Of a stretch of 64,000 bases of DNA, positions 26,481-34,008 are shown piece after piece (the first letter of the stretch is position 1; each line of letters begins with the position of its first letter). A model generated the notes under the pieces. The model saw only the letters and a program-made list of their open reading frames with translations. It did not search any database and was not told the DNA's origin. Source of the stretch: an uncultured Armatimonadota bacterium. Its GTDB lineage: Bacteria > Armatimonadota > Fimbriimonadia > Fimbriimonadales > Fimbriimonadaceae. Location of the stretch: NCBI GenBank assembly GCA_903833215.1, contig CAILEM010000153.1, positions 124,001 to 188,000 of the forward strand, given 5' to 3'. The position numbers and the translations under genes were made by a program.

Positions 26481-27293
26481 GTGAGTGAAGGGCGAAACCG
26501 CCATGGATTCTTTGGAGATGCCGAGCGAAGCGGAAGCTTTGCGAGCGGGCGCCTGCACCATCACGTATACAGCGAGCGAACGAGCACACAGCAACACACT
26601 CACGACTACGACCTCCTCTACTGGGTGAAATCCGGGCGATGTCGTGATAAGCGTCGACGATCAACTATCCTCGCGGGTGAGGGTGACTTGGTGTTTTTGC
26701 CCGCTGGGACACCGCATGCGACGGACTGGGAATCCGATGGACGATTGCTCCATATTGAGGTCGCACCAGATACCTTCCCATCATTCCATTTCCAAGAATC
26801 TAGTCGCGGCTCTGCAAGCCGTTTAGCGCGGATTGAGGCCGAACTGTTTGAGTGGGACGAGATTTCACCCTCCATTATTGAGCAACTTGTGATGACCCTC
26901 GATGTTTCGACCGCGTCGAATCGGTCCCAAGAACCGGCATGGTTAGCTCTGGTTGAGGACTATATCCGGGAGTTGGGTCCACGGCCCCTTTCGCTAGATG
27001 AGGCGGCAAATATTGCATCCTTGCACCCCACTCATCTCTCGCGAGCCTTTGTATCTTGGCGAGGGATAACCCTCTCCGAAGAGGCTCGGCTTGTGCGTCT
27101 ACGTCGCGCGGCGGCAAGACTTCGAAAGGAGCCTAACTCACGCGTGGGTGACATCGCCGCGCAGGAAGGATTCAGTGATCAAAGCCACTTCTGTCGGCAT
27201 TTTCGCCGATCGTTCGGCCGATCGCCGCAGTCCTATCGGCTTCGTTCGTCGGCTGATGGGATTACGTCCGCGAAAACGCTAACGACGTTCTAG
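26481..27293 (+). CDS. AraC-family transcriptional regulator with cupin sensor domain
   Basis: 270 residues. The N-terminal half is a cupin-like ligand domain (HTHDYDLLYWVKSGRC, GEGDLVFLPAGTPHATD). The C-terminal ~100 residues are two helix-turn-helix motifs of the AraC type (LSLDEAANIASLHPTHLSRAFVSWRGITL and RVGDIAAQEGFSDQSHFCRHFRRSFGRSPQSYR). Probably a sensor of a small effector or sugar. The frame starts at GTG, just downstream of a TATAAT. Target genes are not evident; its neighbours are a secreted peptidase and an SDR. Confidence 0.9.
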   Translation: MSEGRNRHGFFGDAERSGSFASGRLHHHVYSERTSTQQHTHDYDLLYWVKSGRCRDKRRRSTILAGEGDLVFLPAGTPHATDWESDGRLLHIEVAPDTFPSFHFQESSRGSASRLARIEAELFEWDEISPSIIEQLVMTLDVSTASNRSQEPAWLALVEDYIRELGPRPLSLDEAANIASLHPTHLSRAFVSWRGITLSEEARLVRLRRAAARLRKEPNSRVGDIAAQEGFSDQSHFCRHFRRSFGRSPQSYRLRSSADGITSAKTLTTF

Positions 27294-27327
27294 AAACTGA
27301 TCCACTATTCTGCCAAAACGTGAAGCT

Positions 27328-28656
27328 ATGTTTTCGATGCTGCTTTCAATGGCGGTTCTTGGCTCGCCCGTGCCTGGATATCTTGCTTACCCTACCGCCT
27401 CAACTCACTTGCTTCAAATGGATGTGCGATCACGACTGCTTGGTATCCATTCATCGTTTCAAGAGGCTTACAAGCAAAAGCATTATGTCGAGGCGGCTGC
27501 CCTTGGGCTTTACGCAATGGATCTCGGTGAAAAGCAGCCCGATGCGCTCTACAACACCGCATGTGCACTCTCCCTAAGCGGGGATAGAGAACGAGCCTTC
27601 AAGGTTCTTGATAAAGCTTCGAGATTCGGCTTCACAGACTTTAACCTCATCTCGACGGACAGCGATCTGGTGTCCCTTCATAGTGACCTTCGCTGGTCGC
27701 CGTTACTCTCTCGGATCGAAAAGGCAGCAGAAAGCAGGCATCGTCGCCTCTCGGATCCGAGCCGGGTGGAGTTTGTTACCTCAGATATTCCTCGTTTTTG
27801 GGCAGCTTATGACAAAGCAATAGCCAACCCTGCCGACAAGCGCGAGGCAATCTTTCAGCATGAATATCTGGACCGAGCGACACCAGGGATGCAGGACTGG
27901 ATTCGTGTTCGAAAAGTAACGGCGCGAACGCTAACCCAATTTGTGAACAAGAGTCCGAAATTCTACGCGAGTGCCCGCGATGCGACTTTACAGATAGCGA
28001 CGCAAAGGCCCGCCACACTCGAGGCATTTCAAAAGTTCAAGACCTTGTATCCTCAAGCCGAATTCCCGAATGTGGCGTTCTCGGTAGGGGCATTCTATGG
28101 GGGAGGGACGGTCTCGAACGCAAACCTATTGATGAGCGCGGAGATGTACTCACTGTCGCCTAAGACGTCAAAGGATGAGCTTGGACGCTGGCAAAAGTTA
28201 GTGCTGACGCCTACCAGCGACATTCCCTTCATCGTGGCTCATGAGATGATCCACTTTCAGCAACGATACACCCAGTCTGACCAGACGCTATTGGCGGCAT
28301 GCATCGAAGAAGGTGCCGCAAACTTCTTGGGCTCAATGTGCTCCGGCGGGGTGGGTGAGTTCCACCAGTTAAATGTCTACCCCTACGGAGACGTCCACGA
28401 GAAAGAACTCTGGGAAAGGTTCCAAAAGGATATGGATCGGACGGATAAGCAATCGGTATGGCTTTACTCCGAGAGCGGCGAAGGCGTCCGCCCCGACGAC
28501 CTGGGCTATTACATGGGCCACAGAATCTGTGAGTCGTACTATAAGAATGCTTCCGACAAAACGCAAGCCATCTACGACATCCTTAACATCAAAGACTTCA
28601 AATCCTTCCTAGCAAAAAGCCGCTACTCCGACAAGTTCACCGGGCTCAATAAGTAG
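27328..28656 (+). CDS. Secreted TPR-containing zinc metallopeptidase (DUF2268-like)
   Basis: 442 residues with an N-terminal signal (MFSMLLSMAVLGSPVPGYLAY). Residues ~40-120 look like tetratricopeptide repeats (SFQEAYKQKHYVEAAALGLYAMDLGEKQPDALYNTACALSL in outline). The C-terminal half contains the zincin motif HEMIHFQQ with a downstream glutamate in CIEEGAANFLG, as in predicted Zn-dependent proteases of the DUF2268 type. Substrate unknown. It lies between an AraC regulator and an SDR, all on the plus strand. Confidence 0.78.
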   Translation: MFSMLLSMAVLGSPVPGYLAYPTASTHLLQMDVRSRLLGIHSSFQEAYKQKHYVEAAALGLYAMDLGEKQPDALYNTACALSLSGDRERAFKVLDKASRFGFTDFNLISTDSDLVSLHSDLRWSPLLSRIEKAAESRHRRLSDPSRVEFVTSDIPRFWAAYDKAIANPADKREAIFQHEYLDRATPGMQDWIRVRKVTARTLTQFVNKSPKFYASARDATLQIATQRPATLEAFQKFKTLYPQAEFPNVAFSVGAFYGGGTVSNANLLMSAEMYSLSPKTSKDELGRWQKLVLTPTSDIPFIVAHEMIHFQQRYTQSDQTLLAACIEEGAANFLGSMCSGGVGEFHQLNVYPYGDVHEKELWERFQKDMDRTDKQSVWLYSESGEGVRPDDLGYYMGHRICESYYKNASDKTQAIYDILNIKDFKSFLAKSRYSDKFTGLNK

Positions 28657-28751
28657 TTTGAGCCAGTGATTTTCCCCACTACGTGGCGCTAGGGCTATAC
28701 TTTGGCTTCGTTGACTACTCTCACTGAATCAACGCAACTCAGGAGCGTTCT

Positions 28752-29618
28752 ATGTCCATAGCTTTGGTAACTGGCTGCAGCACAGGAATCGGTTTTGCGA
28801 CTGCCGTAGCAATGGCGCGTGCGGGCCACGAGGTTTTCGCCGGTATGCGTAACCCAAGCGGGTCACCGGAACTCGCGCAGCTTGCCGCGACTGAGAACCT
28901 GGCCGTAACCGTTGTTCCGCTCGATGTTGATTCCGACGAGAGCGTGCGCATTGTAGTGCAGCAGATATTGGCCGCAAAAGGGAGCATTGATGTGCTGGTC
29001 AATAACGCCGGAATAGGCGGCGGCGGCCCTGTGGAAGAAGTCGAACTTTCTGATTTCCGCAAGGTGATGGAAACCAATTTCTTTGGGGCCTTGCGATGTA
29101 TACAAGCGGTTCTGCCTGCGATGCGCGAAAAGAAGTCTGGCCACATATTAAATGTAACCTCAGTTTCTGGGCGCATGGCACTTTCACCACAAGGCCCCTA
29201 CACTGCCTCAAAGTTTGCGTTAGAGGCTCTGAGCGAGGTTCTGGCCCAAGAGGTCAAACAGTTCGGAATTCTGGTGGCCATTATCGAGCCGGGGGTGATC
29301 GCGACTCCGATTTTCGGCAAGGCTCCACAGCGGCAATGGAGCAGCCATTACCCCCAGGGAAAGCGCATGCGGGCCTTGTTCGCCGCCTCGTTGCAGAATC
29401 CGACGCCGCCTTCAGTGGTGGCGGACAAAATTGTGGAAATTGTGGGATCTTGTGACGCAACGCTGCGCCACCCAGTAGGCCCAGACGCGAAGCCGCTTTT
29501 GGAATGGCGTTTGTCCATGACTGATGAACAGCTGATCGAATGGGCTGGGGTAGAAAGCGACGAAGAGTGGGCCAGTAACGTCAAGCGCGATTTTGGGCTG
29601 GAAGTCCAGTTTCCGTGA
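28752..29618 (+). CDS. Short-chain dehydrogenase/reductase
   Basis: 288 residues with a complete classical SDR layout: cofactor loop TGCSTGIGFA, NNAGIGGGG, catalytic serine in VTSVSG, and YTASK (Tyr/Lys). The sequence after YTASKFALEALSEVLAQEV is typical of broad-specificity SDRs. The R residue in AGMRNPS suggests preference for NADP. A GGAG ribosome binding site precedes the ATG by about 7 bases (AGGAGCGTTCTATG). Substrate unknown. Confidence 0.92.
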   Translation: MSIALVTGCSTGIGFATAVAMARAGHEVFAGMRNPSGSPELAQLAATENLAVTVVPLDVDSDESVRIVVQQILAAKGSIDVLVNNAGIGGGGPVEEVELSDFRKVMETNFFGALRCIQAVLPAMREKKSGHILNVTSVSGRMALSPQGPYTASKFALEALSEVLAQEVKQFGILVAIIEPGVIATPIFGKAPQRQWSSHYPQGKRMRALFAASLQNPTPPSVVADKIVEIVGSCDATLRHPVGPDAKPLLEWRLSMTDEQLIEWAGVESDEEWASNVKRDFGLEVQFP

Positions 29619-29630
29619 GCGCCAAGTAGT

Positions 29631-29841
29631 CGACGCTTCAACTGGTGGCGGAACGACCTACGAACCGACCAACGAAACCTACACCTGGTCCACACTGCCC
29701 AAGGCAGTCGAGCAGATGATCGAGGACTCCGTAAAGCAAGCCCAAACCTCAGGCTGAGTTCCTTGGCAATTGCGATCTCCGCCAGCTTGGTTGAATCTCA
29801 ATACCAAATTTGACGCCACACATAAAAGGGGTTATGTGTGG
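29631..29841 (+). pseudogene. 3' remnant of a paralogue of the 24374-26350 gene
   Basis: From about 29631 to the stop at 29756 the sequence encodes TGGGTTYEPTNETYTW followed by a helical tail ending KQAQTSG. This is about 90% identical by eye to the end of the 24374-26350 gene, and homology continues through the 3' flank (GAGTTCCTTGGCAAT and CACATAAAAGGGG). Nothing of the rest of the gene is present. The intervening 3.4 kb is thus bracketed by imperfect direct repeats (26225-26425 and 29631-29835). Confidence 0.85.
29816..29841 (+). terminator. Hairpin at the end of the gene remnant
   Basis: CCACACATAA and TTATGTGTGG form a perfect 10-bp stem around AAGGGG. The corresponding position of the intact gene (about 26410) has lost the stem. 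No T run follows, so it may be a terminator or processing stem. Confidence 0.5.
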
Positions 29842-29872
29842 CTATCCCGACATGTAAAATGATGGTAGCAAC

Positions 29873-29928
29873 TGTGACTTTCAGAATTATGTGTCACCCA
29901 ATCTTTAGAGCTAATTGTCACCCTGCAC
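29873..29928 (+). repeat. Left terminal inverted repeat of the transposon
   Basis: Begins TGTGACTTTCAGAATTAT and contains two copies of TGTCACCC, 25 bases apart, which are probable transposase binding sites. It matches the reverse complement of 36116-36171 at 52 of 56 positions. Confidence 0.95.
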
Positions 29929-29929
29929 G

Positions 29930-30874
29930 TTAACCGGTGCCGATGACCAGGCTTTCCCGAGCGGTTTCGACAACCTGCCGGGTGACGGAGGCGATCCCGT
30001 TGATTTCCATCAGTCGAGCGGCTTGCGCGAGCAAGCGATGCAGAAGGCGGAGGTTGCCGCCCGTGATCCTGATGATCGCCCCCACGGCTTCCGCGTCACT
30101 CAGGCTGTTCTCGGGAAGCCGCAGATCCGGTGGGTTCCATTCCTGTAGAAGTTCGCGCATCTGGTTGGCTCCGAGCGGTCGAAACGTGTGGACGAACCCG
30201 ACGCGAGAATAGAACTGCGGGTACCGGGCAAGGCGCTTTTCAAGACCAGGCATTCCGATGAAAACCAACCCAATCCCGCCCGCATCGTAAATCGATCGCA
30301 TCTGCTCAAGGCTGGCCATCTTGAGGCGATCCGCTTCATCGACCAGGACGAGGTTCGTCGGATCATGAATCTCGGAGCGCTGTTTCGCCATCTCCTCGTA
30401 CATTGCAAGCCGTTCGCCATCAAGGGCGTCTCTGTTCACAGGTGGGCCGAAAAGCCAGTCCGTTTCCATGTAGAACTTCTTCCGAAGCTCTTCCTCGTGT
30501 GCGCGAAAACCGTCGAGGACGGGCCTTTGCTGCCGGTCGAGAATCTCGAACGGAATCGACTGTAGTCGGCGCCGCAGGGACTCGATGTCTTGCCCAATCC
30601 GACCTGGCGAATTGATCACCTCCGGTGTGTAAAGGACCGTGTTGCTTCCATTCACGTTAGACAGCTCGTCCAGGGTTTCCTTTCGAGGTTCGCAGGTTTC
30701 GAGCCTCGCCCAGCCAGCGAACCGACGGGCGGACAGCGTCTTTCCCACTCCTGGTGGGCCGCAGCAAGGGCCAATGTAACGATAGTGGCGGCAAGCGTCG
30801 CAGAACTCGGCGAAGCGCCGGTACTCCTGTGTGACGACGAACCCGTCTTCACCGACCGGAGGCAGCCTATTCAT
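29930..30874 (-). CDS. tniB: TniB-like AAA ATPase of the transposon
   Basis: 314 residues. Walker A is GPPGVGKTLSARRFAGW and Walker B is LVLVDEADRL. A sensor-like region follows (GLVFIGMPGLEKRLARYPQFYSRVGFVHTFRP). This is the architecture of transposition ATPases (TniB/TnsC/IstB class) that select the target and activate the DDE transposase. It overlaps the transposase gene upstream by 8 bases. Its stop lies next to the left terminal repeat. No separate TniQ-like gene is present in the element. Confidence 0.88.
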   Translation of the reverse strand: MNRLPPVGEDGFVVTQEYRRFAEFCDACRHYRYIGPCCGPPGVGKTLSARRFAGWARLETCEPRKETLDELSNVNGSNTVLYTPEVINSPGRIGQDIESLRRRLQSIPFEILDRQQRPVLDGFRAHEEELRKKFYMETDWLFGPPVNRDALDGERLAMYEEMAKQRSEIHDPTNLVLVDEADRLKMASLEQMRSIYDAGGIGLVFIGMPGLEKRLARYPQFYSRVGFVHTFRPLGANQMRELLQEWNPPDLRLPENSLSDAEAVGAIIRITGGNLRLLHRLLAQAARLMEINGIASVTRQVVETARESLVIGTG

Positions 30875-32324
30875 TGATATACCGTTTCAGCGAAGGCAAG
30901 GCGGAAGCGACCGGAGGCTCGTCCTTGGCATCTTCCATGTTCCACCTTCGGACCTGCAGCAGCGTGTCCACCACTCGCTGACGATCGGCGAGGGTCTGCT
31001 TCAACTCTCGTCGCCGCCGGTTTCGAGCTTGGAGGACGTCGCGAAGGGGCACCGTTTCACCGGCCAATTCCTGACAGACCGCACGGCAAAGAAAGCGGTC
31101 TTGCTGAAAGACGCGCACCTCGGCGACGTCGCGCGGGTCGTAGCGTAAGATCACACTCTCTCCGACATAAGCCGCTAAGTTCGGATCGATGTAGCGCATG
31201 CCTAGGAAATGGATCCCGTCGGGATGCACCTTGCGTGAACGGACGACCGTGATCAGAAGCAAGTCCAACTGCTCCAGCGAGTCCGCCAAGCGCGGGAGAA
31301 AGCCGTTGGCCCCCCAACGATCATTGGGCGTTGTACCGGTCTCGTTCTGCACACGGACGTGATAGGTTTCACAAAGAAAGCGCCCGAAACATTCGCTCAA
31401 ATCCCGCAACGTTAGCGTTGGCTTACCTCTCATCGCACCACCCTCCGGGGAGTAGCCAGGCAATTCGCAAAGGAACATTTCCTGTACCGTTTGAAAGAAC
31501 CGCTCGATTCGACCGCGTCCACGGGGCTGCCCCGGTAGGGAAAAGATCAGGCGGATTTTCAGGTCGGCGGCGACCTGCTCTTGATGGAGCGAGGTGAAGT
31601 CGCTGCCATTGTCTGTGTAGAGCACGTCCGGGATGCCGCAAATGTGCCAGTGGGGATTTTCTTTACGCCATATTGGTTGGCGGAGGGCGAGCGACGTGTT
31701 AAGTGAGGAAGGCGCGTTGAACGTAAGGAAGTACCCCGCGACTGCGCGGCTGTAGTCGTCGAGCACGATGGTGAGCCACGGCTTTGCCGGTGGTTCTCCT
31801 TCCCGGACAAGTAGGATGTCGAGCAGGCAATGGTCAGCCTGCCATATTGAGTTTGGGCCGTCTGCTTCGCGCCGATGAACCAGATCGAAGGTTTGGGAGT
31901 AAGCCTTGCTGCCGTCCTGTGCGAGAGTCCTCAAGGCGTCCGGAATGCCTCGCACAGTTTGATAAACTAGGGAGTAGCTGGGTGGCAGAAGCCCGCCGTC
32001 GATAGCGACTTTACGGACTTGCCGGTGGATAACAGCAATCGTCAGCGGCGGCTTCTGCAAGGCCAACCCTTCTATGAGATGCGCGAGTTCGGTAGTCAGC
32101 ACCCGATGCTTGCCGCCGTCGCATCGACCTTTTCGAGACAATCCGACGAGACCTTCGGCTCGATAACGGCGCACCCATCTTCTGAGGTTACGCAGCGATT
32201 GCCCGGATGTGACTGCTATCGACGGCAGAGCTTCGCCGTCTTCCAGAAACGGCTTAAGAACACGAAACCGCTTCAAAGCAAGCTCTCGCTCGTCTGACGT
32301 CAGGTTCGATAGCAGAACGTCCAC
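30867..32324 (-). CDS. tniA: TniA-like DDE transposase of the transposon
   Basis: 485 residues. N-terminal helix-turn-helix segments (SGQSLRNLRRWVRRYRAEGLVGL) precede an integrase core with DDE residues in WQADHCLLDILL, VLYTDNGSDFTS and GRGRIERFFQTVQ. A Mu-transposase-type beta-barrel C-terminus follows (DGIHFLGMRYIDPNLAAYVGESVILRYDP in outline). The fold matches TniA/TnsB/IstA-type transposases that act with an AAA ATPase. It is shorter than typical TniA (~560). The paired 56-bp ends with two TGTCACCC motifs each fit a transposase with repeated end binding sites. Confidence 0.9.
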   Translation of the reverse strand: MDVLLSNLTSDERELALKRFRVLKPFLEDGEALPSIAVTSGQSLRNLRRWVRRYRAEGLVGLSRKGRCDGGKHRVLTTELAHLIEGLALQKPPLTIAVIHRQVRKVAIDGGLLPPSYSLVYQTVRGIPDALRTLAQDGSKAYSQTFDLVHRREADGPNSIWQADHCLLDILLVREGEPPAKPWLTIVLDDYSRAVAGYFLTFNAPSSLNTSLALRQPIWRKENPHWHICGIPDVLYTDNGSDFTSLHQEQVAADLKIRLIFSLPGQPRGRGRIERFFQTVQEMFLCELPGYSPEGGAMRGKPTLTLRDLSECFGRFLCETYHVRVQNETGTTPNDRWGANGFLPRLADSLEQLDLLLITVVRSRKVHPDGIHFLGMRYIDPNLAAYVGESVILRYDPRDVAEVRVFQQDRFLCRAVCQELAGETVPLRDVLQARNRRRRELKQTLADRQRVVDTLLQVRRWNMEDAKDEPPVASALPSLKRYINE

Positions 32325-32335
32325 CGTTATACTCC

Positions 32336-33238
32336 TCAGTGTTCAAGGCGACGCCGGCGCCAGGCCCGTACTTCCGCGTCGGCGGCTGCATCGGACTGTT
32401 CGGCATAGCGCAGGGTCGTCTGTAAGTTGCGATGCCCCAAGCGCTTTCGGATCGTGGCGAGACTCACTCCGTCGTTGACGAGTTCAGTTGCATGGGTATG
32501 CCGGAGTTCGTGCAGCGTGCATTCGACACCCACCCGCCGACAGTAACCAGCCCACCGCTCCTGCACCGACTGATAGCGCAGCGGTCCACCCCGGCCGTTC
32601 TTTTGGGCGCGAAACAACGGCCCGTTGCGGTACCCCATCTTTTTGAGATAGGAGCGAAGTTGGCGCAGAAGCCGGGGATCGTCGAGCAGTATCGTCCGCT
32701 GTTTTCCACCCTTGCCGGTGAGGGTCAGCCGCTCATTGTCCATGGCCAAGTCAAGGTCCTCGACATGGACCCCGAGCGCTTCGCTGATGCGCAATCCAGT
32801 TTCGAAGATGAGCCGAAAAAGGAGCCGGTCGCGCTCCTCGTTCGCTTCGATGACGCCAAGGATTTTCTCAACCGTCTGACGGCCAACCCCGCGCGGCAAC
32901 GGTGGCTCCCGCCGCACGCGTTCGATGCGGTCCATGGGATTGGCGGTCAGTAAGTCCTGCCGGCAAGCCCAACTTAGGAAGCTGGCAAGCGAGGCCTGCT
33001 TCCGGGCACGCGTAGCAGGGGCCAGACTTTCAATGGACTGTCCAAAAGCCCGAAGCGCGTCGGTCGAAACCTCCCGCAAGCAGACCGGGGCAAGAGCGGC
33101 AAACTGGGCGAGGTCGGTCTTGTAGGCGCGCTGCGTGTTCGGCGAATGGTTTGCCCGGTTCATGTCGCCGAGAAAACGATCGACACATTCTTGGAGCGTC
33201 GCGCAGGCTTCCATCTCCTTGGGTCTAGTTTGCATCAA
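32336..33238 (-). CDS. Tyrosine recombinase (XerC/D-like), probable transposon resolvase
   Basis: 300 residues with an N-terminal SAM-like core-binding domain (CVDRFLGDMNRANHSPNTQRAYKTDL in outline). The catalytic residues are R in ETGLRISEALGVHVEDLDL, HELRHTHA, LGHRNLQTTLRYA, where the tyrosine is the nucleophile. It precedes the transposase gene by 11 bases in the same direction, so the three genes form one operon. A likely role is cointegrate resolution at the site just upstream (33249-33356), as TnpI does in Tn4430, replacing the serine resolvase of Tn402-like elements. That role is inferred. Confidence 0.9.
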   Translation of the reverse strand: MMQTRPKEMEACATLQECVDRFLGDMNRANHSPNTQRAYKTDLAQFAALAPVCLREVSTDALRAFGQSIESLAPATRARKQASLASFLSWACRQDLLTANPMDRIERVRREPPLPRGVGRQTVEKILGVIEANEERDRLLFRLIFETGLRISEALGVHVEDLDLAMDNERLTLTGKGGKQRTILLDDPRLLRQLRSYLKKMGYRNGPLFRAQKNGRGGPLRYQSVQERWAGYCRRVGVECTLHELRHTHATELVNDGVSLATIRKRLGHRNLQTTLRYAEQSDAAADAEVRAWRRRRLEH

Positions 33239-33248
33239 GAGTTTCTCA

Positions 33249-33356
33249 TTCCTGCGATAACGATAGATTTCTCCGCCAGCCTCGTTTCATCTATCAGGGT
33301 AGAAACCGGGTGGCACGGAGGGCTTTTTCCTGCGATAACAAATATTATCACAGGAA
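33249..33356. promoter_or_regulatory. Candidate tyrosine-recombinase core site (res) with an extra half-site
   Basis: At 33327-33356 TTCCTGCGATAA and TTATCACAGGAA (12-bp arms, 11 of 12 complementary) flank a 6-base spacer CAAATA, the geometry of a Xer/TnpI-type core. An identical copy of the left arm, TTCCTGCGATAA, occurs at 33249-33260. Both lie just upstream of the recombinase gene, where a resolution site would be expected. The rest of 33239-33562 has no gene. Confidence 0.65.
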
Positions 33357-33562
33357 CTTCAAAAGCCGACTAAATGGGGTGTGCCGACGAAATGGAGAAG
33401 CACCGGCTTGACCGCGCAAAGCTTTCCCGGCTACGGCGACACCAGAACCCCGAAGGGTTACGATGGCAGGCAAGGACACTCGAAATGGGCGAAATTACCA
33501 GGGCGCGGTATTGAGGCCATTCAAATCGACCTCCGAGAGCAGGAGCGAGCGTTTCAATATCA

Positions 33563-33946
33563 CTAATCATTTGAAGCCATGGGCACCGCAAACGTGATCG
33601 TTCCCCAATAGACGTATAAACGGAACGGGTATACGTGTTGCTTTTGCTCAAGATCTACGCTTAAGATGCAAGGCGCTCCGCTTGCTTGACATGTTCTGAC
33701 CACCACTCGCCGCAAACGAAAGCTTCCGGTCTTGTTTCCTATTGTTCTAAGAGATTGAACTGCGTCCTCGGTAATTAGCCCTTGTGTCTCTACTGATCGG
33801 AAGTCCCCACCCTGAGTCTGTTCGAAAACCTGCCTTACAGTCTTCATCGCCAATCCCGTGGCACGAGACGTTAGAACTAGCGGCACAGACAGCGCCGTAA
33901 GAACAAGGCCGACGAGGACAACAACGATCATCCGTCGAACTCTCAT
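33563..33946 (-). CDS. Small membrane-anchored protein, possible immunity partner
   Basis: 127 residues with one N-terminal hydrophobic segment (MIVVVLVGLVLTALSVPLVL) and a short soluble domain with two cysteines (VRTCQASGAPCILSVDL). No family is recognised. It lies 62 bases downstream of the chimeric metallopeptidase/Rhs-junction gene on the same strand, the position expected of an immunity protein if the larger product is a toxin. That role is inferred from position only. Confidence 0.6.
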   Translation of the reverse strand: MRVRRMIVVVLVGLVLTALSVPLVLTSRATGLAMKTVRQVFEQTQGGDFRSVETQGLITEDAVQSLRTIGNKTGSFRLRRVVVRTCQASGAPCILSVDLEQKQHVYPFRLYVYWGTITFAVPMASND

Positions 33947-34008
33947 CCCATTGTCTCCGCTTCACGCATTATCGACGGCACTGACGTTTGACTCTTCCCC
34001 GAGGTTCA

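Noticed and set aside
33381-33566. 61-codon plus-strand frame in the transposon
   Set aside because: No recognisable sequence or ribosome binding site, and it overlaps the area next to the recombination site.
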